Part shown: positions 63,693 to 64,000 of the stretch, in pieces
Layout: each line of letters starts with the position of its first letter
Position numbering within the stretch: position 1 is the first letter of the stretch
DNA from: an uncultured Bacteroidales bacterium
GTDB taxonomy: Bacteria > Bacteroidota > Bacteroidia > Bacteroidales > Bacteroidaceae
Direction of reading: 5' to 3'
Assembly: GCA_902787575.1 (NCBI GenBank)
Contig: CADAGX010000005.1
Coordinates: forward strand, 55,826-119,825
Length of the DNA stretch: 64,000 nucleotides
The notes under the pieces: model-generated
Told to the model about the DNA's origin: nothing
Seen by the model: the letters and a program-made list of their open reading frames with translations, nothing else
The model's database searches: none
Translations under genes and position numbers: made by a program

Positions 63693-63982
63693 TGCAGCTC
63701 ATCCTCGGCCGCAAGACGGAAAAGAAGGAGGGTTCCTACACGACGTACCTGTTTGAGAAGGGCATGGACAAGATCCTCAAAAAGGTCGGCGAGGAATCCA
63801 CCGAGGTGATCGTGGCCGCCAAGAACGACGACAAAAAAGAGACGGTCTACGAGATCGCGGACCTCGCGTACCACGTGATGGTGCTGATGGCGGAGATGGG
63901 CATTTCCGTCGACGACGTGACGAAGGAGCTCGCCTCCCGCCACGTGATCGACAAGAAGGTAAAGCAGGAAAAAATGGTATAA
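63596..63982 (+). CDS. hisI: 3' part of hisIE (phosphoribosyl-AMP cyclohydrolase/phosphoribosyl-ATP pyrophosphatase)
   Basis: In frame from 63596 the reading is [16 protein letters not shown], the C-terminal end of HisI with its metal-ligand Cys residues, then [17 protein letters not shown] and a complete HisE domain ([43 protein letters not shown]-like [15 protein letters not shown]), stop TAA at 63980-63982. HisIE carries out steps two and three of histidine synthesis. About 90 N-terminal HisI residues are absent; the sequence begins straight out of the M6 gene with no start codon or promoter. The HisE type and codon use (AAG, GAC, GTG, ATC) look like a Firmicute, not the host of the rest of the window. 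Confidence 0.88.
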   Translation, partial: TSPACHTGEESCFFREVFDNDDIPPAFSYDGLMQLILGRKTEKKEGSYTTYLFEKGMDKILKKVGEESTEVIVAAKNDDKKETVYEIADLAYHVMVLMAEMGISVDDVTKELASRHVIDKKVKQEKMV

Positions 63983-64000
63983 ACGAAGGAACTGCCGCAT

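Overview
The window is a chromosomal stretch of a Bacteroidota member, most likely order Bacteroidales and probably Prevotellaceae-like. The signs are a SusC/SusD pair, several TonB-linked receptors, an extra-long SecA (1116 aa), a Bacteroidales-type AMP nucleosidase, a sulfatase with its maturase, repeated use of the Bacteroidota promoter (TTTG, 19-20 bases, TAnnTTTG), and few Shine-Dalgarno sites. I saw no rRNA, tRNA, CRISPR array, insertion sequence or phage gene.

Layout. 1-4.2 kb: a TonB-linked receptor cut by the window edge and clpB, both on the minus strand. 4.4-8 kb: a Gfo/Idh/MocA oxidoreductase, a small TIGR04076-type protein and tex; heptanucleotide arrays run across the stop codons of the first and last. 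8-15.2 kb: a glycan module with a GH43-like propeller enzyme, an MFS carrier, a serine-type sulfatase, a divergent radical-SAM sulfatase maturase and a GH2 enzyme. 15.2-16 kb: a repeat-rich gap without genes. 16-37.9 kb: a cobalamin riboswitch followed by 16 same-strand genes for corrinoid uptake, anaerobic corrin ring synthesis, adenosylation and nucleotide-loop assembly, with five two-domain genes (CobJ-CbiC, CbiE-CbiT, CbiG-CobM, CbiJ-CbiD, CobU-CobT). 38-43.2 kb: Nif3-like protein, coiled-coil zinc-ribbon protein, an HsdR_N-domain protein, purU, AMP nucleosidase and holA. 43.2-53.3 kb: an HTH regulator, a secreted protein of unknown function behind a duplicated promoter, a DUF4105 membrane protein, a phosphodiesterase-like exported enzyme, secA and a small acidic protein. 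53.3-63.6 kb: a DUF4923-like protein, a SusC/SusD/lipoprotein operon and an M6 metalloprotease.

How the parts work together. The cobalamin locus would import corrinoids or precursors (two TonB receptors, BtuF, BtuC), build the ring and finish the coenzyme under B12 feedback. Its second gene is a CbiK-type chelatase that carries a lipoprotein signal and an acidic surface-export-like motif, so it probably acts outside the cytoplasm. CbiL and the BtuD ATPase are not in the window. The SusCD operon beside an M6 protease points to protein or peptide foraging.

The last ~400 bases do not fit. The M6 gene breaks off near 63,595 and runs directly, in another frame, into the 3' part of a hisIE gene of different character. 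This is most simply an assembly or library chimera. The most unusual native features are the period-7 and period-22 intergenic arrays, the exported chelatase under the B12 riboswitch, a long hairpin ahead of btuF, and terminators encoded inside the ends of opposing genes.
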